Origin: Mucilaginibacter aquatilis
GTDB taxonomy: Bacteria; Bacteroidota; Bacteroidia; Sphingobacteriales; Sphingobacteriaceae
Direction: 5' to 3'
Length of the DNA: 64,000 bases
NCBI RefSeq assembly: GCF_009755275.1
Contig: NZ_WQLA01000001.1
Location: forward strand, 372,001-436,000
The notes below the pieces were generated by a model, which had not been told where the DNA came from, ran no database searches, and saw only the letters and a list, made by a program, of their open reading frames with translations. Below, piece by piece: positions 17,709 through 26,570 of the stretch. The translations under genes and the position numbers were made by a program. The first letter of the stretch is position 1. Every line of letters starts with the position of its first letter.

Positions 17709-19070
17709 TCAAAGCGATATCGCATTTATAATATCAAACTGAGTAATGATTTCAATTCTGCCGCGCTCGTCTTCAACTAATACCGCTATATTCTCTTTGT
17801 TTATCAAGGTCGAAATTTTATCTATCGAGGTATTCAAATCCACAAAAGGGAACGGCGTAGTGGTAATGGTTTGCACCGGTTGTGATTTAAGTGATGGATT
17901 TTCGAGTAATGCATCCAGTATATCGCTTTCGGTAACCTTGCCAATAACCATACCTTTTTGAGTGACAGGTATTTGCGATATATTAAGGGATTTGATTACG
18001 TTGATAGCTTCCAAAACGGTCTTTTCACTATCAATAGTCACAATTTCGGGATTGTCTTTTTTTCTGATGATATCACGTGCGGTAAGTTTATCATCTTTTA
18101 GGAAACCGCGCTCGCGCAGCCAGTCTTCATTATACATTTTGCCCAGGTAGCGTGTACCATGGTCAGGGAAGATGATTACAACAACGTCGCCTTCTTTAAA
18201 ACGGTCTTTCATTTGCAGGGTACCTGCAACGGCCGAACCTGTTGAGTTACCAGCAAAAATGCCTTCCTGCATAGCAATCTGGCGGGTCATGAGGGCGGCG
18301 TCTTTATCAGTTACTTTTTCAAAATGATCAATAAGGCTGAAATCAACGTTTTGCGGTAGAAAGTCTTCACCAATACCCTCGGTTATGTAAGGGTATATCT
18401 CGTTTTTGTCAAACTCACCGGTTTCTTTGTATTTTTTAAATACCGAACCGTAGGTATCAATACCCAACACCTGTATGTTTGGGTTCTTTTCTTTTAGGAA
18501 ACGTGCCGTGCCGGATATAGTACCGCCGGTACCTACGCCTACTACCAGGTGAGTTATTTTACCTTCGGTTTGTTCCCAAATTTCGGGACCGGTTTGCTCG
18601 TAATGAGCCTGCGAGTTTGACAGGTTATCGTACTGATTGGGTTTCCACGAGTTAGGCACCTCGCGCTCTAACCGTGATGATACGGAGTAGTAAGACCGTG
18701 GATCCTCAGGATCAACGTTGGTGGGGCACACAATTACCTCGGCGCCAAAGGCGCGCAGGGCGTCAAACTTTTCTTTTGATTGCTTATCGGTACTTGTAAA
18801 AATACACTTGTAGCCCTTAATAACCGCGGCAATAGCTAAACCCATACCAGTATTGCCCGATGTACCCTCGATGATTGTACCACCCGGTTTAAGGCGACCA
18901 TCTCTTTCGGCATCCTCTATCATCTTTAAAGCCATACGATCTTTAATAGAGTTACCGGGGTTGGTAGTTTCTATTTTAGCCAGTACGGTGGCTTTAATGT
19001 CTTTAGTTATTTTGTTAAGCTTAACCATTGGTGTGTTACCAATAGTTTCCAGTATATTATTACTCCACAT
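17709..19070 (-). CDS. Cystathionine beta-synthase (PLP domain plus CBS pair)
   Basis: PLP enzyme joining serine (or an activated serine) to homocysteine or sulphide. The catalytic domain (about 1-330) carries GNTPMVKLNKI, the PLP lysine in NPGNSIKDRM (Lys43), GTSGNTGMGLA and GVGTGGTISG. A tandem CBS-domain pair fills about residues 340-453 and is the family's usual ligand-sensing module. Length fits bacterial CBS-type enzymes; a cysteine synthase activity cannot be ruled out from sequence. Confidence 0.9.
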   Translation of the reverse strand: MWSNNILETIGNTPMVKLNKITKDIKATVLAKIETTNPGNSIKDRMALKMIEDAERDGRLKPGGTIIEGTSGNTGMGLAIAAVIKGYKCIFTSTDKQSKEKFDALRAFGAEVIVCPTNVDPEDPRSYYSVSSRLEREVPNSWKPNQYDNLSNSQAHYEQTGPEIWEQTEGKITHLVVGVGTGGTISGTARFLKEKNPNIQVLGIDTYGSVFKKYKETGEFDKNEIYPYITEGIGEDFLPQNVDFSLIDHFEKVTDKDAALMTRQIAMQEGIFAGNSTGSAVAGTLQMKDRFKEGDVVVIIFPDHGTRYLGKMYNEDWLRERGFLKDDKLTARDIIRKKDNPEIVTIDSEKTVLEAINVIKSLNISQIPVTQKGMVIGKVTESDILDALLENPSLKSQPVQTITTTPFPFVDLNTSIDKISTLINKENIAVLVEDERGRIEIITQFDIINAISL

Positions 19071-19104
19071 AATTAGTAGACAAAGTAAAGGAAATTATCT
19101 CTTC

Positions 19105-19200
19105 TGAACCGGAATTTTAAGAATTTTTATAATTTACAGAATTACCTATCCGTAGTATAAAAAACTATGTTCATTCTATGAATTCTTAAAATTCCGTTCA
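19105..19200. repeat. Long inverted repeat with 16-bp perfect arms
   Basis: CGGAATTTTAAGAATT (19110-19125) is exactly complementary to AATTCTTAAAATTCCG (19181-19196), and the match continues with a one-base bulge to about 20 bp per arm. The interior includes TAATTTACAGAATTA, a word also seen near 16043. The right arm covers the stop codon of the pabC-like gene, so it may form its transcript end. Confidence 0.6.
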
Positions 19201-20037
19201 GACCAATTTATTCAGCTCATCAATCAATGTTTTGCTCAACCCGTTGAAATAACGTTTAATACCGTAGCCTATTACCCATTGAATGCCTCGTGTTGCGTTG
19301 GTAATAAATACTTCATCAGCCTGGTGAAGTATGTCGGGGTTAATTTGAGCTTCGGTAACAGGTATTTCGAGCGAAATGCATAAATCAATAATCTTTTTAC
19401 GCATTATACCGGCTACACACCCTTCGCTTAAGGCAGGTGTATATAAGTGCTCGTTATACCAAACAAACACGTTTGAGCTTATGGTTTCGCATAGAAAACC
19501 CTGCTGGTTTAATATAAATACCTCGTCCAGCTTGTGCTGGTTTTTGTAAAGGCCTGCCATTACGTAAGGTAGCGCGTTACAGGTTTTATAGTTTGACAGG
19601 AAGTTTACCGGCTTGGTAAGCTCAGTGTAAACATCCATAATTAAGCCTTTTTGGTTAAGACGGTAACCTGAGGTTTCCTCGGGTACCAGCTCCAAACACC
19701 AACCCGATTTATTATCGTCGGGCGTGTAAAGTCCGCCGGCATCGCGGTATACTGTTAGCCTTAAACGGCCGTTTTTAGCTTTGTTCCATGTTGCAAGTTC
19801 CTCAGCTTTTTCTTTTAAAAACCAGGTATCAAGCAGGCTGTAACCTTCCAGCTTTAAAACCTTCATACCATTTTGCAGGCGTTCGGCATGCATGTCGGCA
19901 AATTTAAGCTGACCGTTAATCAGCCTCATACTCTCAAACAAACCGTCGCCGTACCTGAATGCACGGTTGTTTAACGGTAATATAGCGCTATCGGCCGCTA
20001 AAAGCTGGCCATTAAAATTTACAAAAAGAGGCATCAT
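19198..20037 (-). CDS. pabC: Aminotransferase class IV (4-amino-4-deoxychorismate lyase-like)
   Basis: PLP fold-type IV enzyme of 279 residues. Visible motifs are FRYGDGLFESMRLINGQ near the N terminus, the conserved lysine in SNYKTCNALPYVMA, and the ISSNVFVW and FITNATRGIQWV motifs. Most likely it releases p-aminobenzoate for folate; a branched-chain or D-amino-acid aminotransferase role is an alternative because the fold is shared. A pabB gene at 35553-36821 supports the PabC reading. The start may be the second Met (20034). It follows the pseudouridine synthase by 20 nt. Confidence 0.75.
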   Translation of the reverse strand: MMPLFVNFNGQLLAADSAILPLNNRAFRYGDGLFESMRLINGQLKFADMHAERLQNGMKVLKLEGYSLLDTWFLKEKAEELATWNKAKNGRLRLTVYRDAGGLYTPDDNKSGWCLELVPEETSGYRLNQKGLIMDVYTELTKPVNFLSNYKTCNALPYVMAGLYKNQHKLDEVFILNQQGFLCETISSNVFVWYNEHLYTPALSEGCVAGIMRKKIIDLCISLEIPVTEAQINPDILHQADEVFITNATRGIQWVIGYGIKRYFNGLSKTLIDELNKLV

Positions 20038-20057
20038 TGATTAAGGGTAACAAAGAA

Positions 20058-21101
20058 TCAGGCGTTTTGCTCTACAGTGGCTGCAATATATTTACGCCAT
20101 TTTTGTAAAACGGCTTCAAAGTCGTCAGGCAGGGATGCCTCAAAATTAATATATTTACGGGTAGTAGGGTGAACAAAACCCAGCGTTTGTGCATGCAGGG
20201 CCTGCCGCGGCATGAGCTCAAAACAGTTTTCAATAAACTGTTTGTACTTATTAAAGGTAGTGCCTTTCAATATTTTGTCGCCCCCGTAAGTGGCATCGCT
20301 AAACAGCGGGTGCCCTATATGCTTCATGTGGGCACGTATCTGGTGCGTACGGCCGGTTTCCAGCTGGCACTCTATCAGCGTTACATACCCAAAACGTTCC
20401 AGCACCTTATAATGCGTAACCGACCATTTACCTTTATCCTCGCTATCATAAATACTCATAACGCGCCTGTCGGCCACGCTGCGGTTTATGTAGCCGGTTA
20501 CGGTGCCATTCTGCTCTAAATCACCCCAAACCAAGGCTTTGTATTTACGGGTAATAGTATGTTCATAAAACTGGCGGGCAAGCCAAGCCATGGCACGCTC
20601 ATTTTTACTGATGAGCAGCAAGCCCGATGTATCCTTATCAATACGATGCACCAAACCCGGCCGGCCATCATTACCGGGCAGCGTAGGCAATTGCTGAAAA
20701 TGATAAACCAATCCGTTAACCAGCGTACCGGTGTAGTTGTTATAACCCGGGTGCACAACCAAGCCCGGCGGCTTGTTAATTACCAGCACATCGTTATCCT
20801 CGTAAGCAATATTAAGCGGAATGTTTTCGGGGTATACCTCAGTATCGCGGGGCGGGTGCGGTAACACCACCGATATTACATCTAAGGGCTTCACCTTATA
20901 GCTTGATTTGGCTTGCTTTTCGTTTACCAGCACATTACCCAACTCAATAGCATTTTGAATACGGTTGCGTGAGGCATTTTCAAGCTTATGCATCAAAAAT
21001 TTATCAATACGCAGCAGTGACTGGCCCTTATCAACCACTATGCGCATATGTTCAAATAAATCCGGCTCTTCTGCCTCGTTCAAAATACTATCTGTAGCCA
21101 T
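20058..21101 (-). CDS. RluA/RluD family pseudouridine synthase
   Basis: Modifies uridine to pseudouridine in large-subunit rRNA (RluD-like). An S4 RNA-binding domain (LLRIDKFLMHKLENASRNRI) precedes the catalytic domain with GLVHRIDKDTSGLLLISKNE, containing the catalytic Asp of the RLDxxTSG motif. A longer frame starts at 21134, but a TATTTTTG promoter box lies between that ATG and the one at 21101, so I use 21101 (347 residues). Operon with the pabC-like gene downstream. Confidence 0.92.
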   Translation of the reverse strand: MATDSILNEAEEPDLFEHMRIVVDKGQSLLRIDKFLMHKLENASRNRIQNAIELGNVLVNEKQAKSSYKVKPLDVISVVLPHPPRDTEVYPENIPLNIAYEDNDVLVINKPPGLVVHPGYNNYTGTLVNGLVYHFQQLPTLPGNDGRPGLVHRIDKDTSGLLLISKNERAMAWLARQFYEHTITRKYKALVWGDLEQNGTVTGYINRSVADRRVMSIYDSEDKGKWSVTHYKVLERFGYVTLIECQLETGRTHQIRAHMKHIGHPLFSDATYGGDKILKGTTFNKYKQFIENCFELMPRQALHAQTLGFVHPTTRKYINFEASLPDDFEAVLQKWRKYIAATVEQNA

Positions 21102-21106
21102 TGGCA

Positions 21107-21114
21107 CAAAAATA
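21107..21114 (-). promoter_or_regulatory. Candidate -7 element for the pseudouridine synthase gene
   Basis: Minus-strand TATTTTTG followed by five bases and the ATG at 21101. A TTG lies 17 nt further upstream (21134-21132), slightly shorter than the usual 19. This element decides the start codon of the gene. Confidence 0.5.
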
Positions 21115-21165
21115 AGGCTTTTTTTGACCGCCAATGTTCAGGTAAAATTTTTATTACATTTACAT

Positions 21166-22221
21166 ATGAAAAAATCCCTAATCATAACTATTACAACTAT
21201 TTGTGTACTCAATTTTAGTGCAAAAGCGCAGGATGGTATTTCACAATTATTAAAATCAGCACCTGGCGATGCTAATAAACTGCTTAATGCCTATGCCGAT
21301 CCGCTTTTCAAAGGCTTTGGTACCGGCCTTAATAACGGCTGGACAAACACCGCAAAAACAAAAGGACTTCTTAGATTTGATTTGCGGATTTCAGCTTCAG
21401 GTGTGTTTGTACCCACCGCCGATAAAAGCTTTGATGTAACTAAAATTGGCCTTTCCAGTAACACACGTTTAAAACCAGGATCACCTGCCATTACGCCCAC
21501 TATTGGTGGTGAAAAAGGCGCCACACCGGCAACACTTGAACTATATTCAGACAATGGATTGAAAGTTGACGAGTTTACACTACCAAAGCGTGTAACTCCT
21601 GTCGTACCTGCTCCGCAATTGCAATTAACGGTTGGCTTAATAAAGCACACGGACGTAACCGTTAGGTTTATTCCTAAAACTAAGCTGAGCGATAATGTAG
21701 GCTCCGTAGGCATGATAGGTTTTGGCTTGAAACACAACATCATGGAAGATATTTTTGGCGGCATAGGCGGCAAATTGGCACCATTTGACCTGGCACTGGC
21801 AGCAGGTTATACTCGCTTTAATTATATGTTACCTTTGGAGGTACGCCCAAGTGGCAACCGTTTACCTGAGCCGGGAAGTGCAGGAAAAACCGACTTTTCT
21901 AACCAACGCCTGGAAGGCCATTTTAACGGCTTCAATCTGCAGGCACTCTTCTCAAAAAAACTTTCGGTTTTTACACCATTTGCTGCTGTGGGCTATAACA
22001 CCGCCAAAACAAATGTAGGGTTGTTAGGGAACTTTCCGGTTACCAGTGGCTTGGCAACCTACACCGTTTATACCAATCCCATTTCTATCAATAAAACCAG
22101 CATTAATGATGTAAAGGTTGATGTTGGCTTCCAACTCGAACTTGGCTTTTTTAACTTCTACGCTTCGGGCAGCTTAGCCAAATACAAATCGGTTAACGCA
22201 GGTATAGGTTTTGGGTGGTAA
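21166..22221 (+). CDS. Exported beta-rich protein, DUF6588-like
   Basis: A 351-residue protein with a signal peptide (residues 1-21, ending NFSAKAQ). The remainder has alternating short strands, glycine-rich turns and a C terminus ending in GIGFGW, as in outer-membrane barrels. GFGLKHNIMEDI and the internal organisation resemble the DUF6588 family of Bacteroidota, tentatively. Function unknown. The ATG at 21166 is chosen over an upstream frame because it begins the signal peptide; TACATTTA 3 nt before it is a near-match to the -7 box. Confidence 0.75.
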   Translation: MKKSLIITITTICVLNFSAKAQDGISQLLKSAPGDANKLLNAYADPLFKGFGTGLNNGWTNTAKTKGLLRFDLRISASGVFVPTADKSFDVTKIGLSSNTRLKPGSPAITPTIGGEKGATPATLELYSDNGLKVDEFTLPKRVTPVVPAPQLQLTVGLIKHTDVTVRFIPKTKLSDNVGSVGMIGFGLKHNIMEDIFGGIGGKLAPFDLALAAGYTRFNYMLPLEVRPSGNRLPEPGSAGKTDFSNQRLEGHFNGFNLQALFSKKLSVFTPFAAVGYNTAKTNVGLLGNFPVTSGLATYTVYTNPISINKTSINDVKVDVGFQLELGFFNFYASGSLAKYKSVNAGIGFGW

Positions 22222-22230
22222 CTTTACCGC

Positions 22231-23118
22231 ATGAAGTTTGACTTGGAAATATTCAGCCCGGTTGATGCCTGGCAGCATCCGCTGTTTGCTCAAAAGGGGC
22301 TGAATGTTTTTATTAAGCGCGATGATATGATACATCCGCTTATATCGGGTAATAAATGGCGTAAGCTTAAATACACACTCCAAAAGGCTCATTCGCTTGG
22401 TAAAACGCACCTGGTTACATTTGGCGGAGCCTTTTCCAATCATCTGTTGGCTACAGCATCAGCAGCTGCAAAATTTGGCTTTAAATGTACCGCATTTGTA
22501 CGCGGTGAAGATGTGCAAAACGACACGCTGTTTTTATGCCGCATGCATGGCATGAAGCTAATATTTACTAACAGGGATTCCTACCGTAACAAAACACAAC
22601 TTTTTGAAGAACACTTTGGCGATGACGATGCAGCCTGTTTTATTGATGAGGGTGGCGCCAGTGCCGAGGGTGTACAGGGCTGCGCTGAATTGATAAGTGA
22701 GCTACCATTAATTTATCAACATATATTTTGTGCCTGCGGAACCGGAACAACCGCCGCCGGCATTATCACCGGTCTGCATGAGCACCAATTACCAACACAC
22801 TTTCACGCTGTCCCTGTTTTAAAAAACGGCGGCTTTATGCGTAACGAAATTAATCGCTTCCTCGATTTTGAAGCAGATTACAGCATACATACTGATTATC
22901 ATTTTGGTGGCTACGCCAAAACAACGCCCGATTTGATTAACTTTTCGCAAAGTTTCACTTCATCAACCGGCATATTAATAGAACCTGTTTACACCGCAAA
23001 AATGCTGTATGCTTTGCTTGATTTGGCTGCTAAAGATGCCTTTGAGCAGGGCAGCAATATACTGGCTATTCACAGCGGCGGACTTCTTGGACTACTGGGA
23101 ATGAAGGAGAAGTTTTAA
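22231..23118 (+). CDS. PLP-dependent ACC deaminase / D-cysteine desulfhydrase family protein
   Basis: A 295-residue PLP enzyme of the tryptophan synthase beta fold. The PLP lysine is in SGNKWRKLKY (about residue 46-50), followed by FGGAFSNHLLATASAAAKFG and the phosphate-binding CGTGTTAAGI. Family members act on 1-aminocyclopropane-1-carboxylate or D-cysteine; sequence alone does not decide the substrate. It follows the exported protein by 9 nt; TAACTTTA 4 nt before its ATG is a near-match to the -7 box. Confidence 0.85.
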   Translation: MKFDLEIFSPVDAWQHPLFAQKGLNVFIKRDDMIHPLISGNKWRKLKYTLQKAHSLGKTHLVTFGGAFSNHLLATASAAAKFGFKCTAFVRGEDVQNDTLFLCRMHGMKLIFTNRDSYRNKTQLFEEHFGDDDAACFIDEGGASAEGVQGCAELISELPLIYQHIFCACGTGTTAAGIITGLHEHQLPTHFHAVPVLKNGGFMRNEINRFLDFEADYSIHTDYHFGGYAKTTPDLINFSQSFTSSTGILIEPVYTAKMLYALLDLAAKDAFEQGSNILAIHSGGLLGLLGMKEKF

Positions 23119-23175
23119 GCTCAGACACTAGAGCTAAAACTTAAAATAACACATTCGTGTGACGTCTGTCTGTTT

Positions 23176-23206
23176 ATCTTGTTTCCTGGCTCTTGTTTCT
23201 TGCCTC
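23176..23206. repeat. GGCTCTTG-type repeat unit
   Basis: CTTGTTTCCTGGCTCTTG, then TTTCTTGCC is the same word family as found at 25211-25322. It supplies the TTG used as the -33 box of the lat promoter. Confidence 0.5.
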
Positions 23207-23223
23207 TGGCTTCCCTAAGTTTG
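23194..23223 (+). promoter_or_regulatory. Promoter for lysine 6-transaminase
   Basis: TTG (23194-23196), exactly 19 nt, then TAAGTTTG (23216-23223): a full match to the Bacteroidota -33/-7 layout. The ATG is only 4 nt downstream at 23228, so the mRNA would be leaderless or nearly so. Confidence 0.65.
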
Positions 23224-23227
23224 TTAT

Positions 23228-24550
23228 ATGCCAATTAACCCTAAAAACGTACAGCAAATTTTAGAAAAGCATCTCATTGCCGATGGCTTTGACCTGACTT
23301 TTGACATGGAAAGAAGCAAGGGCGTTTTCATTTACGATTCAAAGAATGACCGTACCCTGCTTGACTTTTTTACCTGCTTTGCTTCGGTGCCTTTAGGCTA
23401 TAACCACCCGGCTATGCTTAATGATGAGGCTTTTAAAAAAGACCTGATGCTGGCGGCATTGTCAAACCCGTCGAACTCCGATATTTATACAACACAGTAC
23501 GCACAGTTTGTTGAAACTTTTGATCGTGTGGGCATACCCAATTACCTGCCTCATGCCTTTTTTGTAGCCGGCGGAGCGCCTGCAATTGAGAATGCATTGA
23601 AAACCGCAATGGATTGGAAAGTGCAAAAAAACTTTAAAAAAGGGCATACCACCGAAAAAGGCCACAAAGTACTGCACTTCGAAAAAGCCTTCCATGGCCG
23701 CTTGGGTTACACGCTTAGCTTAACTAACACCTTACCGGTTAAAACCAAGTGGTACGCAAAGTTTGACTGGCCAAGGGTTACTCACCCAACCGTACAATAC
23801 CCGCAAACAGAAGCCAACCATGAGGACTTACTTAAACGTGAGGCAGAATCAATAGCCCAAATTAAGCAGGCCTTTATTGACCATAAAGATGACATATGCG
23901 CTATTATTATTGAGCCTGTACAGGCCGAAGGAGGCGACAACCACATCAGGCCTGAGTTTGCCCGTGAACTACGCATTTTGGCTGATGAGAACGAGGCGAT
24001 GCTTATTTATGATGAGATACAAGTTGGTGTTGGCTTAAGCGGCAAGTTTTGGTGCCATGAGCACTTTGGAGAGGAGGCACGCCCGGATATTATTGCATTT
24101 GGCAAAAAAATGCAGGTTTGCGGAATGCTGGCTGGTAAACGCGTTGAAGAAAACGAAGAAAACGTTTTTAACGTATCATCGCGCATAAACTCTACCTGGG
24201 GTGGCAATTTGGTTGATATGGTACGCTCAGGCAAAATACTTGAGATTATTGAACAGGACAATTTATGTGATAAGGCTGCCACAACCGGCCATTACCTGCA
24301 ACAGGCGTTGCACAAGGTGGCTGCCGAGTATCCTATTATTAGCAATATACGAGGTAGAGGCTTGTTAACCGCATTTGATTTTGAAGACCGTGCCACGCGC
24401 GATAAATTCATAGCAGGTGGAATTACGCATAATGCCATGTTCCTTGGCTGCGCTGAAAAGACCATCCGTTTCAGGCCTGCACTAACTATTGAACCCGAGC
24501 ATATTGACTTAGGAATAAATATTATGGAAGATATATTTAAGCAACTATAA
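23228..24550 (+). CDS. lat: L-lysine 6-transaminase
   Basis: Class III PLP aminotransferase of 440 residues that removes the epsilon amino group of lysine, giving the semialdehyde precursor of 2-aminoadipate. Visible: N-terminal LEKHLIADGFDLTFDMERSK and FFTCFASVPLGYNHP, typical of Lat, then IIIEPVQAEGGDNH, YDEIQVGVGLSGKFW and the PLP lysine region IIAFGKKMQVCG. Family assignment to Lat rather than ornithine aminotransferase rests on the N-terminal block. Single gene with a strong promoter. Confidence 0.9.
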   Translation: MPINPKNVQQILEKHLIADGFDLTFDMERSKGVFIYDSKNDRTLLDFFTCFASVPLGYNHPAMLNDEAFKKDLMLAALSNPSNSDIYTTQYAQFVETFDRVGIPNYLPHAFFVAGGAPAIENALKTAMDWKVQKNFKKGHTTEKGHKVLHFEKAFHGRLGYTLSLTNTLPVKTKWYAKFDWPRVTHPTVQYPQTEANHEDLLKREAESIAQIKQAFIDHKDDICAIIIEPVQAEGGDNHIRPEFARELRILADENEAMLIYDEIQVGVGLSGKFWCHEHFGEEARPDIIAFGKKMQVCGMLAGKRVEENEENVFNVSSRINSTWGGNLVDMVRSGKILEIIEQDNLCDKAATTGHYLQQALHKVAAEYPIISNIRGRGLLTAFDFEDRATRDKFIAGGITHNAMFLGCAEKTIRFRPALTIEPEHIDLGINIMEDIFKQL

Positions 24551-24773
24551 TGTAATAATACTGCTACAGCCGCGCTGCTTTGACGTTTTGCTTACATTTT
24601 TTGTTTTTACAGATACTATTATTGCGCATAGTAAGTTTAATTAATAAAAATTACAACTTTAACTATATCTGCGCGTTTAAGCGTTGTTGCTTTCAGGTAG
24701 TTTTACTTGGTTCTTCAGGTAAAACCACCATTTCAACTTTAAACAAATAAGGGATCTACTACTACTAATTACA

Positions 24774-25202
24774 ATGAGCAAACAAACTGAGAAATTGAAG
24801 AAACAGCTTCTTGAAATTTCGGATGTAATCAATGCGTTTCAATCTGAAGCCGTACAAGTTAAAATAATTGACAGATTACTGGATACAATGGTTGACTGGG
24901 ATCGCGAAAGTGAAGACAGCTACAACCGCAAAACCATGCGTTTACAATCTGACGAAAGCCGTAGCAATAGCGGTAGCCGTAAACCGGGAGCAACTAAAGT
25001 GTTAAACCAACTGCTGCAAACAGATTATTTTGATAGTCCGCATAGCATAGCCGATATAGCAAACCACTGTAAAGACCAGTACGATTCGGATTTTAAAACA
25101 TCTGAACTGTCGGGCATATTGCTAAAGCTGGCAAACGAAAGCAAATTACGCCGCGAAAGAAGTGAGGAAAATAACCGCTTTGAATACGTGAAAGCATCGT
25201 AA
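24774..25202 (+). CDS. Small protein with a winged-helix-like C terminus
   Basis: A 142-residue protein I cannot assign to a named family. Residues 1-40 form a likely coiled helix (SKQTEKLKKQLLEISDVI), 45-75 are charged and Ser/Arg-rich (low complexity), and 75-140 look like a winged helix (HSIADIANHCKDQ ... SELSGILLKLANESKLRRER ... NRFEYVK). DNA- or RNA-binding is plausible but unproven. It stands alone, with 223 bp upstream and a strong terminator 19 nt downstream. Confidence 0.75.
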   Translation: MSKQTEKLKKQLLEISDVINAFQSEAVQVKIIDRLLDTMVDWDRESEDSYNRKTMRLQSDESRSNSGSRKPGATKVLNQLLQTDYFDSPHSIADIANHCKDQYDSDFKTSELSGILLKLANESKLRRERSEENNRFEYVKAS

Positions 25203-25210
25203 AAGATAAA

Positions 25211-25322
25211 GCTAAGAGACAAGAGCCAGGAAACAAGACACATTTTTGTTCTTGATTCCTGGCTCTTTTTTTTGAATATTTAAGACTAACCAGCCTCCAT
25301 CTTGTTTCTTGGCTCTTAGCTC
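25211..25322. repeat. Inverted GGCTCTTG-type repeat pair
   Basis: GCTAAGAGACAAGAGCCAGG, then AAACAAG (25211-25236) is nearly the reverse complement of CTTGTTTCTTGGCTCTTAG (about 25304-25322), with a third unit TTCCTGGCTCTT at 25256-25267 between. Same word family as 23176-23206. The inner pair forms a terminator. Confidence 0.6.
25221..25273 (+). terminator. Terminator after the winged-helix gene, built from repeat units
   Basis: AAGAGCCAGGAA (25221-25232) and TTCCTGGCTCTT (25256-25267) form a perfect 12-bp stem with a 23-nt loop, followed directly by a run of Ts. It separates this gene from the convergent bshB1 operon. Confidence 0.75.
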
Positions 25323-25329
25323 TTTCCTT

Positions 25330-26052
25330 TTATCTTAAGTCAAATAAACTTTCAACACCTAACATTTTACGCGAAGTGAAACCTTCGGCGTAGCGTGCCT
25401 GTATGGAACGGCCCAACTCTCCGGCACGTGCTTCCACGTTCTGAAAAAATTCAGGAGAAGAGATGTAAGTTTGAGGTTCATCGGCCCACTCGGGGTTATG
25501 AAACTGCGAGCCGTAAGCTTTTATACTATCCATTTTACCTTGCCAGTAATCGCTTACATCAACCAATACATCGGGTTTAATGTACATATCCTGAATAAAG
25601 TGCAATAGCTGCTTTGGTCTCCAGGCTTCCTGCGGTTGCCCGTTATCAAAAGTTTCAATTTTACGCAAGCCCGATAAAAAGCAGGCGGTTTGTACCAGGT
25701 CACTCGCCCGGCCATGATCCGGGTGGCGGTCATGGTAGGCATTGGTAATAACAATTTCAGGCTGATAACGCCTTATCACTTCAATTACCTTTAGCTGGTA
25801 TTCGGGCGTATTCTGAAAAAAACCATCGGGTATGCCCAAGTTGTCTCTAACAGCCAATCCTAATATTTTGCCTGCAGCCTCAGCTTCTTTAATGCGTATT
25901 TCGGGAGTACCGCGTGTACCCAGTTCACCACGGGTTAAATCAACGATACCCGATTTTTTACCCATAGCATTATGCTTTAAAATAACTCCGGCGCAACCAA
26001 GTTCGGCGTCGTCGGGGTGTACGGGCAACACTAAAATATCAAGTTTAATCAT
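25330..26052 (-). CDS. bshB1: Bacillithiol biosynthesis deacetylase BshB1
   Basis: Zinc-dependent deacetylase that converts GlcNAc-malate to GlcN-malate in bacillithiol synthesis. The 240-residue LmbE/PIG-L fold carries the zinc motif HPDDAE near the N terminus, LTRGELGTRGTPEIR, and HDRHPDHGRAS with further zinc/catalytic histidines. Length and the C-terminal YAEGFTSRKMLG match BshB1. It overlaps the peroxidase gene upstream by 4 nt, linking low-molecular-weight thiol synthesis to peroxide defence. Confidence 0.95.
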   Translation of the reverse strand: MIKLDILVLPVHPDDAELGCAGVILKHNAMGKKSGIVDLTRGELGTRGTPEIRIKEAEAAGKILGLAVRDNLGIPDGFFQNTPEYQLKVIEVIRRYQPEIVITNAYHDRHPDHGRASDLVQTACFLSGLRKIETFDNGQPQEAWRPKQLLHFIQDMYIKPDVLVDVSDYWQGKMDSIKAYGSQFHNPEWADEPQTYISSPEFFQNVEARAGELGRSIQARYAEGFTSRKMLGVESLFDLR

Positions 26053-26567
26053 GCTATTACCAAATGATTATCAGCCACCAGTAACTCGTTAATTTTACGT
26101 TTTACCTTAGCTGCTGTAGGTTTGGTGAAAGGATAAAAGAAATCAACCACATGACCGTTCCGATCAATCAGGTACTTATGAAAATTCCATTTTGGTGATG
26201 ATTGTATGCGGCCATTCTCGCGTTTGTTGCTCAAAAAGCTAAATAACGGATGCACCTCTTTACCCTTAACATGAGTTTTATTAAATACCGGGTAATGCGT
26301 ACCGAAATTGATGCTGCAAAACTTGCTTATTCCGGCACCGCTTAAAGGCTCTTGTCCGCCAAAATCATTCGAAGGGAAAGCAAGTATCTCAAAATTCTGC
26401 CCCTCAAACTCGCTTCTTAAAAGTTCAAGTTCTTTAAGTTGTGGGGTAAAGCCGCATTGCGAGGCTGTGTTTACAATTAATAAAACTTTGTTTTTATAAT
26501 CGCCCAAGTTCACTTCTTCACCATTCAGTTTTTGAACACTGAAACGGTAAATACTCTGTTCGTCCAT
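26049..26567 (-). CDS. Glutathione peroxidase family thiol peroxidase
   Basis: Cytosolic peroxidase of 172 residues. The peroxidatic cysteine is in VNTASQCGFTPQ, with the family Gln and Trp/Asn partners in FPSNDFGGQEP and PKWNFHKYLIDRNG. Cys replaces selenocysteine, as usual in bacteria. There is no glutathione gene nearby; the 4-nt overlap with bshB1 suggests bacillithiol or thioredoxin as reductant (inference). Confidence 0.92.
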   Translation of the reverse strand: MDEQSIYRFSVQKLNGEEVNLGDYKNKVLLIVNTASQCGFTPQLKELELLRSEFEGQNFEILAFPSNDFGGQEPLSGAGISKFCSINFGTHYPVFNKTHVKGKEVHPLFSFLSNKRENGRIQSSPKWNFHKYLIDRNGHVVDFFYPFTKPTAAKVKRKINELLVADNHLVIA

Positions 26568-26570
26568 TTA

